Origin: Kalaharituber pfeilii
Taxonomy: Eukaryota; Ascomycota; Pezizomycetes; Pezizales; Pezizaceae
Direction: 5' to 3'
DNA length: 64,000 nt
Assembly (NCBI GenBank): GCA_015179045.1
Contig: WHUZ01000038.1
Coordinates: 62,001 to 126,000 of the forward strand
Shown: in pieces, positions 13,067 to 24,184 of the stretch
How positions within the stretch are numbered: the stretch's first letter is position 1
How the letters are laid out: every line of letters starts with the position of its first letter
The notes under the pieces: generated by a model
Database searches by the model: none
What the model was told of the DNA's origin: nothing
The model's input: only the letters and a program-made list of their open reading frames with translations
Made by a program: the position numbers and the translations under genes

Positions 13067-13921
13067 ATGCCTGGAGTTTCGGTCCGCGATGTATGTTAAC
13101 TTCGAGTCAATCAGATTCCGGCAAGGAAAAAAAAAGAAAGTCACTGGGCAGCGTGCTGATTGGAAGTCGGTTTTGGTTTGAACAGGTTGATGCACAAAAG
13201 TTCATTGAGGCTTACTCTGCCTTCTTGAAGAGGCAGGGAAAGCTCCCAATTCCCGGTATGTGACAATAGCTCGGAACTAAAGCGGAGGTTGTGGGGGGAA
13301 CATAGAGGAAAAGAGGGGATGGTGGCTAGTACAGAATAATGCCAGTGTTGGTTTATGTGAGGGGCCGAATGCTGATGGTTAAATTGTGGTGTTACTAGGC
13401 TGGGTTGATACCGTGAAGACCGGTCACTACAAGGAGCTTCCTCCTCAGTCCATGGACTGGTACGTCTTTCCTGTCTCCAATAGGCTGCGCTTGCCATATG
13501 TCTAGGATTGATACCCGAACTGCACCCAGGAGATTTAGGTTAACTTTACAACCAACAGGTTTTACGTGAGGGCCGCTGCTGTTGCCAGACACATCTACCT
13601 CCGCAAATCCGTTGGCGTCGGTGCTCTACGGAAAGTTCACGGTGGGCAGAAGAACCGAGGATCCAGGCCATCGCACCACGTTGATGCTTCCGGCTCCGTC
13701 GACCGAAAGATCCTTCAAGCTCTCGAGAAGATTGGCATTGTTGAGAAACTTGAAAGTGGTGGACGAAAAATTTCTCAAGCCGGCCAGCGAGATTTGGATC
13801 GTACGTCTGGCGATGATCTATATATGGTTGCATGGAATTTTGAGGCTAACAAGTATATGTGCATGCAGGTATCGCTCAGACTACGATGGAGGCTGAGGGA
13901 GAGGAAGAGGATGAAGAATAA
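13067..13921 (+). CDS. RPS19: 40S ribosomal protein eS19 (S19)
   Basis: This is a small-subunit ribosomal protein needed for 18S rRNA maturation and the 40S head. Exons are 13067-13090, 13186-13255, 13399-13459, 13559-13800 and 13869-13921 (450 nt, 149 residues, the usual family length). The first exon encodes only MPGVSVRD. The second continues with VDAQKFIEAYSAFLKRQGK, and later exons hold VGVGALRKVHGG, ASGSVDRKILQALE and GGRKISQAGQRDLDRIA. All borders are GT-AG. The protein ends in an acidic Glu/Asp tail. An AATAAA lies at 13987-13992, about 65 nt past the stop, and is a plausible polyadenylation signal. A first intron directly after a very short coding exon is typical of fungal ribosomal protein genes. 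Confidence 0.96.
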
Positions 13922-15712
13922 ATACAATTCCATTGCATTGCTTTTTTTTCTTACTTTCTACTTTGAGTCCTCATGCCAATTCCCGCAATAAAGTTATGAA
14001 CCTCAAAAGTGTTTCTGAATTGATGGGAGTCGGATTTACGGCACTATGGGCACGTGGATCAGGGAATTCATCATTCAGCAGCACGATTTGTTGAAGGTGT
14101 GCTTAATGTGGGGGGGTGGGATGTGAGGATTCGGTGACAGTTTGGTGCGTGGGGGTCCTATGTAGAAAAATTTCCGAGCTCCAATTTAGGGCGTCCTTGC
14201 TGGGTTGGTTGGTTTTTCCTGTCTGGTAATCTATCTCTTGTTATTCTGTTTTCGGTTGTTTTTATTCCGTTTTTTCTATTTCTCTTTTTTTCAGTCTGGA
14301 TATGGGCATCAAAAAGAAACGATTGTTCTGCCATGATTATAGTGGTGCGTACGAGGATGTGCGGTGAAAGCAGCTATATTTGTATGATGGAGGCTTAAGC
14401 AGGGAAAGATGGGCAATACATGGGGACAGCTCGTGAGACTTCACATGAATGCGTCTGGATCCTCTCTGCTACCAGCTGCACTTATCAGGATGGGGCCGTG
14501 GGTTTGAGTGTGATTGAGAGTTTTCCCTCTTTCGGAGGTTCATGCAGTAGTCTTGGTAGACACAGTAAAAGGCTAGTTCAGCGCCGGGCGCGAAAACGCA
14601 GATGATACGGTACATGGTCGAGGGAGTTTCGTTTGTTTATGTTAATCCCACGGCAGTTGATATCAGATCTCCCTCTGGTGTTTTTGATTTCTGGACCAAT
14701 CAGGGGCATGGAGATTTTACTTTAAAGTAAGTTACTAAGTGGGCAGGGTGTGTGTGGGGGAAGAGGGGGAATCCACGGCAATTTTCTCCGGGCTTGCGCT
14801 AAAGGTGCGTGGGGTGCGGGCGTGGATAGGCGATTTTAATTGACAAAAAGGGTTACGGGATATGTACTTCACATCGAAAACTGCGAGTTATCAGCTGGGG
14901 GCTTGGGCTTGGGCTTGGGCTTGGGCTTGGGCTTGGGCTTGGGCTTATCGGCGGGAGCGGCATGCACATGCAGCCAGTAGCATAGCGGGGGATGGATGAA
15001 GGGGGGGTGGGGGTGGGGGTGGGGTTGCAGTCGCGTGCACGCAATGTCGGGTGGGTGGCCATGGGTGGGGCGGAGGTTGGGGTTGCGGTTGCGATTGCGA
15101 TTGCGATTGCGATTGCGATTGCGGTTGTGTAGTAACGGGGCAATCTCTTTCGCTTGCGGGATGCGCCTTCTGTAAGTACTCGACAGTACTCGTACAGTAC
15201 TACAGTACTCTACATTCTGGACGCTGTGCTTGTGCTTGTGCTTGTGCTTGTGCTTGTGCTTGTGCTTGTGCTTGTGCTTGTGCTTGTGCGCATTACGGAG
15301 TGCTGCATAGCTGCATAGCTGCATAGCTGCATCCTCTAGGCCATGCAATAGCAATGCAAGGTACCGCTGTGGCTGCCTCCCTCCTGCCCCTCCTCCCTCC
15401 TCCTGCCCCTCCTCCTGCCCTGCCCCTCCTCCTCCACTCCCTCCTCCTCCTGTCCCCCCCCCATCACCAACCCCCTCCTCCCGCGCGCCACTCATCTCCT
15501 CCCCCACCCCCCACCCCCCGTTAGCAAGCGAAGCCGTCTCGCCACTACAGGGGCGGGCCCAGCAGAGCAGCTTACTACATATCCCTCCAATCCTCCCCCC
15601 CACCTCTTACAATGGACCACTACCACTCTCACCAACCGCCACCCCCTCCGCCCCCTCCGCCCCGCCGCCGCCGCCGCCGCCCTCCCAGCAGACCCGCAGC
15701 GGAAAAGCCGCC
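13922..15712. other. Intergenic region rich in simple repeats
   Basis: No gene was found. The first kilobase is unremarkable. From 14.89 to 15.30 kb three different hexanucleotide arrays follow one another (separate entry), and 15.36-15.71 kb is a strongly pyrimidine-biased, C-rich stretch immediately before the RTC1 start codon, probably its promoter and 5' leader. Open frames crossing the arrays are artefacts of repeats whose unit is a multiple of three. Confidence 0.6.
14896..15290. repeat. Cluster of three hexanucleotide microsatellites
   Basis: Three arrays lie within 400 bp. GGGCTT is repeated about eight times at 14896-14947, GATTGC about five times with GGTTGC variants at 15078-15126, and CTTGTG about ten times at 15226-15290. 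They are followed by a short CTGCATAG array at 15301-15332. The units resemble each other (a TTG or CTT core with G-rich flanks), and the strand is G/T-rich across all three arrays. Confidence 0.9.
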
Positions 15713-18700
15713 ATGGCCCTCGCACGCTTTACGCAGCCATTCGGCATTGGCACCAGCCGCCCCCCGAGCTCCTCAGGAACCGGTCCGCCCACAAGCGCTC
15801 CGTAAGCTCTCTTTCTCGCCCCCACTTCCTTCTAACCTCCCCCACTTCATTCCCTCCCGTCCCATGCATGTTCCTTTTTCCCAACAAAAACAGCACCGCT
15901 CATTGCTTTTTCCTCCGGCTTCGTGGAAGCATTGGATCATGCTGACCCAGGGTGCCTGGCGGGCGACTAACTAAACACCCAGACGCACCACACGCATGAC
16001 ATCACGCACCACCGAGCTCGTCCTCGATTCCCCCATCCACGCGCTCTCCGCAAACCAAGAAGGCGACCGTGTTATTGTTGCAGGCCGGGACTTTCTCAAG
16101 ATTATTACCGTGGGCAACGACTCGCTACAGGAATCTCACGGCTTGCGTATCCCCGGTGGGAATCGCCGAAATTACATACAGAACGAAGTCAAGTGGGGCA
16201 ATGCGCCCGCAAAAGATTTGATTGCGACCGCCGCCACAAACGGAGCGATTTGTATCTACAAAGATGGAAAGCAGGATAGGATCCTCCACGAACATCATCG
16301 TCAGGTTAATCGGCTTGCGTTCAATCCCGCCGACGGGCGCTTATTGCTCAGCGCCTCGCAGGACGGCAACGTCAGGCTGTGGGACCTGAGAGATAAGAAG
16401 TCGCGGTTCACTTTTCAGGGTAAATCTGAGGCCGTGCGCGACGTGCAGTTCAACGCGGGCAATGCGGTAGAGTTTGCGGCGGCCTTCGAGAATGGATCGA
16501 TACAAAGATGGGATTACAGGAATCCGAATACGTGCGAGAGGAAGATTAACAATGCACATCAGGGAGCGGCGTACTCGGTTGCATGGCACCCGGACGGGAA
16601 ACACTGTGCGAGTGGAGGAAGAGATAAGACAGTCAAGGTGTGGGATTTTTATGCGGACCCGAGACGAAAGTCCAAGCATACAATTTATACCCAAATGTCA
16701 GTGGGTAAGGTGATTTGGAGACCATTGGGGTACAAGACGACTGAGTTGGCAACATGCTCGATAAATATTGACTATAGAATACATTTGTGGGACTTGAAGA
16801 GGCCATACATGCCTAGTTACGTACTTAGTGAACACAGCAACACCATTACTGGATTACAATTCAAGGACGAGGATATTTTGTTTTCGGCATCAAAGGATAT
16901 GGCGCTGATGCAGCACGACATCGTCTTTGGGCATCAGCCGATATCGGATCTACCCCAGGTTGCAATTGCATGGAATTCAGACAACGAGATCACGTTTGCA
17001 GCGCAGCGGAGGAAGAGGGTAACGAAGTTTGGGCAGCCGGGATTGCATCTCGAGGACGATTTCACTCTACGAGCTGAGGACAGGAAGAAGCAGAGTCGGT
17101 CGTCGTCATTCAAGGCATCGACAAAGGCAGCACCGCAGAGCAGTGTGTTGGATAATGTACTGGAAAAGTTCCAACCCTCTCAAGCAACCGCAAGGGTGCA
17201 CCTGCCGGTTTTCAACTTTGACAAGTTTGAATTCCTGGCACGGCATTATGTGACGACGCTACTGGACGAGAGGAAGCTGAACATTGCAAAGGCATGTGAA
17301 CGGAACGCGAGGGCGGCAATGCACGTGGGTGAATTCAGGGCCGCGAAATCGTGGGAGATGTTAGGGTACCTTTTGCAGCGCGAGGACGACGTGAAAGCAG
17401 AGCGGGAGGAGCGCGAGCGGCAGAGAAGAGCGGTGGAGGCTGCGGCAGCTGTAGCTGGGCAGTCTGGGCCCGGCGGAGGCGCAATTGTTGCACGGAGATT
17501 GCTGGGTCTGGGTGGAGGACAGTTCATCAACCCTGGTGGCACGCCACTGGCGAGACCTGTACCAGATACGCCAAAGCCAACTCCGATGCCAACCCCGGTG
17601 CAGCTCGATAATATGATTAGTATTGACGAGACACTGCTGTTGCCACCGGCGGCGTTCGGGACATCTGTGTCGTCGTCGGCGGCGTCAACGGATGGTGACT
17701 CGTCGCCGAGGTTACTGCCAGATGAGGATGAGGATGTGGGTGGGGATGGTGGGTATGAAGCAGAAGCTGAGGGTGAAGCTGGAGATGGGGCAAGCCAGCA
17801 CGCGACGTCGCCGAGGCCGATCTTGCAGATTGACACGTCGGGGCAGAGGTACCATCAACATAACAAACACGGGTACCAGGGTACAGCGGGCGCAGGAGGG
17901 ACACCCTCAATTGATTCTACGTCCGGGCCATTCTTTTCCACCTCCGCGGAAGGCTTCTCATTGCCGACGTCCAACAGCACAAACGACCGTCGTGGATCGC
18001 AGCAAAGTAGTGATGCGCGAGAAAAGGAACGGGAGCGCGAAAGGGATGAGAATAGTGCGGTGGTCATGGAAAACGGCCCCCATCCTTTTCGTCATATGAG
18101 GTACCCCGGACCCGGCCGAGACAATACTCAATTGGACTGGTATCCGAACAGACCTCGAGCTCGTACGAGGATCGTGTGGTGGGAGAGTTGGCGGCTGCGG
18201 AGCGGGAGAGGGAGGAGGAAGCTAGGGGGCGGTATTTGCAGGCGATTACGGAGGAGAGGGAGAGGGAGAAGGAGTTGGGAAATGGTGGAACGGGGGCTCA
18301 GGTTAACGTGATAGAGAGGTCGTGGTACGGTGGGAGAGCGATCCCGAAGGTGGAAGTGAACGGACAGGTTCCTATGGCGTCAGTCAGACCGCCGCATCAT
18401 CTCCTGCCCCATGAACACCACTACCGGCGACCGGAGTCGGCGGCGAGCGGGGCGTATCCTGCTCAGGGATCTCTGTATCCGCACTTCCAACACCATCCCC
18501 AGCACCATCTCCAGCACAATAGCAATCTGAACAACAACTCACCCTCGCACACGCCCGCCCGTCGCCCTCGCACCCGTCTCAGCCAGACAGCCTCGACACC
18601 AGCAACCCCGCCACTAAGCCCTGGGCTCCCGGCAAGCTCGTCCCGCTCCTGCTCGATTACTACTGCGCCAAGGGCGACGTCCAGTTTTGCGCGACACTCG

Positions 18701-19215
18701 TCAACCTCCTGAATTCGCGGTACGTGCTTCCTAAGCACCAAGTGGACGAGTGGGTAGAGGGGTACGTGGAATTGTTGCATCGAAAGGGCATGCTCAAAGT
18801 GGCGGCGGAGGTAGTCAAGTGGACGCCGGCTGGGGTGGTTAAGGCTAGGGGGCAGACGGAGACGTTTGTGCATGCGGCGTGCGGGTGGTGCGGGAGGGCC
18901 ATCTTGGTAAATAGCAGGGGTGCCAGAGTACAGGGGCAGAAAGGGCGGAGGGGGTTCTGGTGGTGTGAGGGGTGCAAGAGGACGCAGGACGGATGCGTAT
19001 TGTGTCGGAGGGTGGTGAGGGGGCGGTGGGTCATGTGTGTGTTGTGTGGGCATGGGGGACATGATGAGTGTCTGAGGGGGTGGTTCTTTGGGGGTGCGGG
19101 CGGGGGTGGTGTGGCGGGTGGGGCAGAAGAGAGGGACGAGGGGGATGCGGAGCCTATGGAGATGTGTCCGGCAGTAGGGTGCATGCATGAGTGTTTGCCG
19201 AGGTGCGTTGCATGA
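15713..19215 (+). CDS. RTC1: Rtc1/Sea2, WDR24-type subunit of the SEA (GATOR2) complex
   Basis: This is a WD-repeat protein of the vacuolar SEA complex that relieves inhibition of TORC1 in amino-acid signalling. Exon 1 is 15713-15801 (starts MALARFTQPFG, donor GTAAGC). Exon 2 starts at 15983 after a CTAAC branch site. Residues about 45-370 contain WD repeats (SASQDGNVRLWDLRD, SGGRDKTVKVWDF). The middle is a charged low-complexity linker. The C-terminus (from about 18850) has paired CxxC motifs (CGWCGR, CEGCKR, CVLCRR, CVLCGHGGHDEC) forming the zinc finger plus RING expected of WDR24. The linker changes frame near 18.07 kb and near 18.55 kb. Adding one base in each of two C runs makes 3324 nt, exactly 1107 codons plus stop, so deletions in the sequence are likelier than pseudogenisation. 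A short intron at 18101-18159 would also explain the first shift. Confidence 0.87.
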
Positions 19216-19505
19216 GGGCTTGAGTGGCGTGTTGATTTGTTTTGTGTGGAGTGTTTATGTTTAATTTGATGTTGTTATGACGTTTGGGTATGTATACAAG
19301 TCGTGTAGGATACATGGTATATTTGCTTACTTCGGGGAAACGGTGGGCGTTAAAGGAACGGTATTACAGGTATATCTTAGTATTATTGATTGATTTTTGT
19401 GTATTTGCGTTAATTTGTCAAATACTCTATGATAATATTACCACTTTTGCAACAATTACTTGAACCATTACCGGATATCTCCATACCACGCTTACACTGA
19501 TACCA
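19216..19505. other. Convergent intergenic spacer
   Basis: This is an AT-rich 290-bp spacer between the 3' ends of the RTC1 gene and the small acidic-protein gene. It must hold both polyadenylation regions, and nothing else is seen. Confidence 0.55.
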
Positions 19506-20206
19506 CTACTCCTCCTCTTCCATCTCCTCATCTTCATCCTCCTCCCCCCTCGGAAACTCCACCATAAATCCCTTATCCACTCCAGCCACATAGAATGCTA
19601 CTACTCCGCCATCTTTCAGGCCGACCTTCTCCACCGTCCACTCTTCAATTTTCCCTCCCTTCCCTCCTTTCCTCCCTTTCGCTTTCCCCTTACCTTTCCT
19701 CCTCATCCCCTTATTATCATTCACCACCACCTCTCTATTGCCATCCAACACCACGTAGTCCTCCTCTTCATTACCCGCTTCCTCCCTCCTCCCCTCCCAC
19801 TCCTCTTCCGCCGCATCCTCCTGCTCACCATCGGAGGAGCCGGCTAGCGCGTCATCACCAATTGGATAGAAGCCCTTACGGAGATCGGTGGGGTCCTGGG
19901 GCATTCCGAGAACGAGCGAAGAGGGTGAGGGGGGCAGAGGGCAGGTGATGTGGTGCGGGGTTTCGGTGAGGGCTGTGTAGAGGTGGCGTTTGAGCGCTGT
20001 TAGGGGGGTGGTGGGGAGTGGGGAGAGGAGGACGGTGGTGTAGTGGGATTTGAGGAGGAGGGTGGGGGATTGTGGGGTGGGCGCGGGGGCAGGGGCGGGG
20101 GTGGTCTGTTATATTGGCGGAGGGGAACGTTAGGTTAGTGGGGGTGTATGTGGAGAGAGAGCTAGCGAGGGGGAGAGGAGAAGAGATGAAGGGGGACAGC
20201 TACCAT
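19506..20206 (-). CDS. Small acidic fungal protein, function unknown
   Basis: Exons (complement) are 20204-20206, containing only the ATG, and 19506-20105. Together they give 603 nt, or 200 residues. The intron has donor GTAGCT directly after ATG and acceptor AACAG. After a Pro/Ala-rich start, the region LLLKSHYTTVLLSPLPTTPL followed by a predicted helix looks like the beginning of a ubiquitin-like beta-grasp fold. The middle and C-terminus alternate acidic runs with a Lys/Gly-rich basic patch, then GLKDGGVVAFYVAG and a terminal Glu/Asp tail. I know proteins of this pattern as conserved but uncharacterised in filamentous ascomycetes; the beta-grasp idea is inference. The gene is convergent with RTC1 and divergent from the membrane-protein gene at 20820. 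Confidence 0.68.
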
Positions 20207-20819
20207 TTTTAATGTACGACCGAAGGTGGATTGATGCAAAGAATGTGGGATGGGCACGGGCGTGGAAGCCCTGTGCGTGGGGGGGGGGAGCTAGGAATGC
20301 TGTGGTTTGGGGAAGTTTGAAGTTGCTTGGATGCAAATGTACACAGGAGGCAGTGAGTGTGCGTGCGCGGGGGCCTGTGTTTGCAACGAAGTACGTTCGG
20401 CTGATCTCTAATTGCAGTGTGTGATAGTCTGATGTTATTTATCGCTTTGTGGAACTTGAGATTGGGTGGGGGCGAGGGGCGTGATGCCGTGGGGAGGGCG
20501 GGAAGACGTGTGCTTGCGTGTTGTGTTTGCGGGAAGCGAAGATCAGATTAGATAAGATTAGAGCTACTTAGCACTATTTGGCAACGTTCCGAATTGGGGC
20601 TGTTACCCTCAGCGTCCACAACTTCCGCGCAGGCGCAGGGCCAAGCGGTACTCGGGGAATTGTCATTTCGAGATTGGGGGGTGAAGGCACAGAGAAAGAG
20701 AGAACCTCCAAACTTTCCAACAACTCTTGAATGCGCTCCTGAGCGCCCCTCCCTCTCCCCCGCCCGCCGCCACTCACCACCCACCATCACCACCACTACC
20801 GCTACCACCACAATCGCAA
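20207..20819. promoter_or_regulatory. Divergent promoter region, about 610 bp
   Basis: This spacer separates two divergent start codons, at 20206 (-) and 20820 (+). It has a G-rich left half and a C-rich right half, as is usual around fungal promoters. No specific binding motif was identified. Confidence 0.45.
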
Positions 20820-21625
20820 ATGTCCGCCCCATCAACCGCCGTCCACGCCCCCACCACACCCACTCCGCCCTCCCCACCGCCCCGCCTCTCCCTCCCTCTC
20901 CCCGCCCGCCTAATCTTCTCCACCCTCCTCACCTTCCCCCCGTCCTTCCTCCTCGGCCTCCACCAGGGCTACACAACACACTCACTACGCTTCCGCGCCG
21001 AAAACGCGCACCGCCTCCCGCCGCCAGGGTCCCCTCAGGCGCAATGGTACCTGTACCACAAGTCACGGACGTATGCGGGGTTCTTGGGGGGCATCAAAGA
21101 GGGGGTGAGGAACGGGTTCAGGGTCAGTTTCTGGGTCGGGGTTTTTTTGGGCGCGGAGGAGGTCGTGGATAGGGGGAGGGCGGTGGGGGTCGGGGTGTGG
21201 GGGGTAGAGGCCGGGGGGACAATAGGGAGAGGAAGGGTACGGCAGGAGGAATCGACGCGGGAGGGACAGTCGTCGCGAGCTTGGCGACCGCGGGGGCGTT
21301 TTGTTTATACAGTGAGTTTTGTCTTTCATATTCCCGGCAGCATCTGGGGGGGGGGGGGAGTCGGGCCTGTGTGATGCACAACACTAACAAAAAAAAAAAA
21401 AAAAAAAAAAAAAAACGCACGATACTTTCTACAGACGGATTCAACTACTCCACCACAGTCCGTACAGCCAAGAAGGGGCTCCTATTCGGTCTCCTCTATG
21501 GCGTCGCGCAGGACCTGATTCGTGCAGCGAAGGGCGACGGGACGGCCGGGTGGATGAGGTTTGCGGGGAGGATGGCAGGGTGGCCGGTGAGTAGGAGGGA
21601 GGAGGATAAGAGGGGAGGAGGATAA
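20820..21625 (+). CDS. Glycine-rich multi-helix membrane protein, Tim17/22/23-like pattern
   Basis: Exon 1 is 20820-21311 and exon 2 is 21435-21625. The intron (donor GTGAGT, acceptor CTACAG) contains a G12 run and an A30 run. The protein has a Pro-rich start, then SFLLGLHQGYTTHSLRFRAE, ENAHRLP, QAQWYLYHKSRTY and GFLGGIKEGVRNGFRVSFW. After the frame break come GGTVVASLATAGAFCLY and GLLFGLLYGVAQDL. Repeated small-residue helices (GxxxG) resemble the Tim17/Tim22/Tim23 fold and suggest a mitochondrial or peroxisomal membrane location, which is inference. The frame changes near 21.2 kb within G runs. One added G makes 684 nt, or 227 residues, so a deletion in the sequence is likely. The exact C-terminus after MAGWP is uncertain because a possible donor follows. 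Confidence 0.58.
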
Positions 21626-21763
21626 GTGGGGTGGGAGGATAAGAGGGGTGGAGGATAAGAGGGTGGGTGTGTGCGGTGTGTGCGGTGATAATGAATTTAT
21701 CAATGAAGATTTTAGAATTTGAAAGATTGGAAAAAAAAAAAAAAAGAACGGAGTTCGTCGAGT

Positions 21764-21797
<34 letters not shown>

Positions 21798-22021
21798 GCA
21801 CGAACATAATATCACAGCTATGGCATTGTTCGCGCAATGTGCTGGGCCTATAGGCGAGAAACCGGGGAATACAATCGCAAGGTAAGAAACAAAAAAAAAA
21901 AAAAGCTTCACGTATCTGTACAGTAAACTAATCATACCGCCGGGGGAGGGGGAGGAGGGCGGACATGGGATTCATATGGTATTTCACATTACGAAAAAAA
22001 AAAAAAAAAAAAAAGAGTCAG

Positions 22022-22059
<38 letters not shown>

Positions 22060-22394
22060 TATATTTCCCCCCCCCCACTTTTCGAAACAATCCATAGGTG
22101 CTTTGTCATATATATTTTCTATAGGAAAAAACAAAATATACATAAAAAAAATACACTGCATTAACTCCATTGCATGCCCTGCATGCACAACGAAAATAGG
22201 AACTTCTCAAATTTTGTTTTTGCTGTCCCCCCTCTCTCGGAATATATATAGTCATGAGAATAAAAAACACAAAACAATTTTTTTTTAAAAAAGATGAACG
22301 CCCCAGATTCATAAACTCATAAAACCGTGACCTTAAACTCAATAAACACAAAAATCTCCGCCGTCGTTCCCCTGTAAATACTTTTACCCTTCTA
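21626..22394. other. Intergenic region with homopolymers and an ATC array
   Basis: No gene was found. The region has GAGGATAAG-type imperfect repeats at 21600-21660, a T31 run near 21766, several A13-A20 runs, an (ATC)n array at 22022-22056 and a C9 run at 22069. It lies between the membrane-protein gene and the 3' end of DOM34. Such homopolymers are frequent between genes across this window. Confidence 0.65.
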
Positions 22395-23671
22395 TCATGA
22401 CGACCCCGTCTCCTTATTCCTCTCCCCCTCTCCCCCTCCCTCCGCCTCCCCGTTCTCCTCCTCCTCTGGCTCTGACTCATCCAAATCCATCACTGGATAA
22501 CTTAATATCGCAGCCACCCCCCCCAAACCGTCCAGCCTCCTCCCACTTTCATGAATACTACTCAACACCAGCGACTCCCCCCCGCTATGCCCAACCTCCT
22601 CCACCATCCTCACGTATTTCCTCCTCTCCGCCACACTATCGCTCCTCAGCAAAGTATTCGACAGCAGTAGCGTCGACACGGCGCCCTTGTCCACTGCACG
22701 CGCAACCTCCTTCGGTCCGTACCACGCCCGATTCTCATCTGCTGTCATCATTTCAAAGAAGCGGTCGATAGCCTTGCTTTCTTTGATGAATCTCGTGTTT
22801 GCGAGCTTGGCCTGTAGGCTGGGAGACTTTAGTAGCTCATTCAGCGCATGCACATGTCCCGTCGAGCAGTGCTCCGTGATAAATTTCCGCCTCGCCGTGA
22901 TTACCGCTTTGTTCTCGGCCTTTGTCGCATTTTCCATAATGTAGTCGAGTAATCCCTCCGCTAGGAAGCCAGGAGAGGCAAGTAATATCACCTTTAGGCT
23001 TTCGATCGGAAAGTGTCGCAGTATCGACTGGTACACCGTATCGAAGAACTTCTCCATGCCCTTGTCGAATGCGGCCGTATTCCCTCTCCGTTTCCTTGGA
23101 ATAGGAACCTCGATCCGCTGGCGCAGCACCGTCATGTATTCGGTCACTAGGCACACATTCGCGAGCCCTTCATGCATCACAACCGCACCAATCTCGGCCT
23201 TGGACGCGGTGTTGCATGCGTCAGCTACGACTTGTAGCGAGACAGAGTCCCACCCGTGCGCCTTGGTGATGGAGAAGTTCCGGTTAAGTTCCAGGTCGAG
23301 CGTGTGGTAAGAGCCAATCTTGACATGCTTATTCTCGGCGGCGACCCGGCCATTGATATGTAACGTGGACGAAGGGGGGTCGAAGTCGATTTTCTCGACC
23401 GAAATGGTCAGGAAGGTGTGCACGCGGGAAGTAGAGGTGCTGCCAGTGGCGGACTCGGTGACGACTTTGCGCACGGCGGCCGCGTGCAGGAGGTCTTGGG
23501 GGTGAATTAGGTTGTAGGCATGCCACTGTGAAGGCAAGTCAGCGTTTGCGAGAGCTCAAGCGAGGGATGTGGGGACGGGGGGGAGGGGCATACCATGTCT
23601 TCGGGCTCCTCAGGGAACAGGGTAATCGCGCCCATGCCGTCCCTGTCGATGGCGTTCTTGATGAGCCGCAT
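22395..23671 (-). CDS. DOM34: Dom34/Pelota, no-go decay ribosome rescue factor
   Basis: Dom34 resembles eRF1. With the GTPase Hbs1 it enters the A site of stalled ribosomes and splits them in no-go and non-stop decay. Exon 1 (complement 23594-23671) encodes MRLIKNAIDRDGMGAITLFP, the start expected of the Sm-like N domain. Exon 2 (22395-23525) resumes with WHAYNLIHPQDLLHAAAVRKV. The total is 1209 nt, or 402 residues, close to the family length. The central domain has IGAVVMHEGLANVCLVTEY and VPIPRKRRG, and the C-terminal domain has KEVARAVDKGAVSTLLLSN. No GGQ loop is present, as expected for Dom34 as opposed to eRF1. The protein ends with a Glu-rich acidic tail. Its start is 513 bp from the divergent Nudix gene. 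Confidence 0.95.
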
Positions 23672-24184
23672 TTTGCGATGCGAAGCGCTTCGAGGGCTCC
23701 AGATGGCGGTTTCGATTCAAGCGCAGAGGGGCAGAGTAGAGCGGTGACTCGTAGTGTCTATGTGTGTGCTGAACTGCGCGGCTGGTTGAGCGATATATAT
23801 ATACGGGGGACTGCAGCGTGGATGGCGGGGGAAGCTTTAGACTTTTCTGCTGAGTCTAAAGGTGGGATATGGGATATTATGCGGGATGCGGGATGTGGGA
23901 CGGCGGGTGGAGGGGGCTATGCAGGCTGCATGCGCCAAGCTGCATCGCGGCTGAATAATGCCAGGGTCGGAACCAGACTACTAGTACCGCTTAGCGACTG
24001 ACTAAGCTACTCCACGCTACGCCGGACCTCGGCAAGAGGCTCAGGGTAACGCCGCACGGCCCGGGCCAGCCGAGCTCCATTCGCCCAGCTCCTAAACTCT
24101 ACAAGCACGCTGCGGACATCAAACTTTCCCCCCACACACCATATAAAACTGGAGGCATTTCCCACCCCCCTCCACCGCCGGAGA
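23672..24184. promoter_or_regulatory. Divergent promoter region between DOM34 and the Nudix gene
   Basis: This 513-bp spacer separates opposite start codons at 23671 (-) and 24185 (+). A short TATATATATA string lies at 23793-23801. No other motif was recognised. Confidence 0.45.

Noticed and set aside
14853..15725. Frames encoding His-Lys or Pro-Lys repeats
   Set aside because: They are translations of hexamer microsatellites, which stay open because the unit is a multiple of three.
18101..18151. A 51-nt intron in RTC1 with a CAG acceptor
   Set aside because: Its length is a multiple of three, so it does not move the frame into the protein-like continuation. A deletion in the preceding C run or a 59-nt intron fits better.
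17246..19188. Long antisense frames over RTC1
   Set aside because: They are GC-rich shadows. The sense strand has WD repeats and the RING, with clear codon logic.
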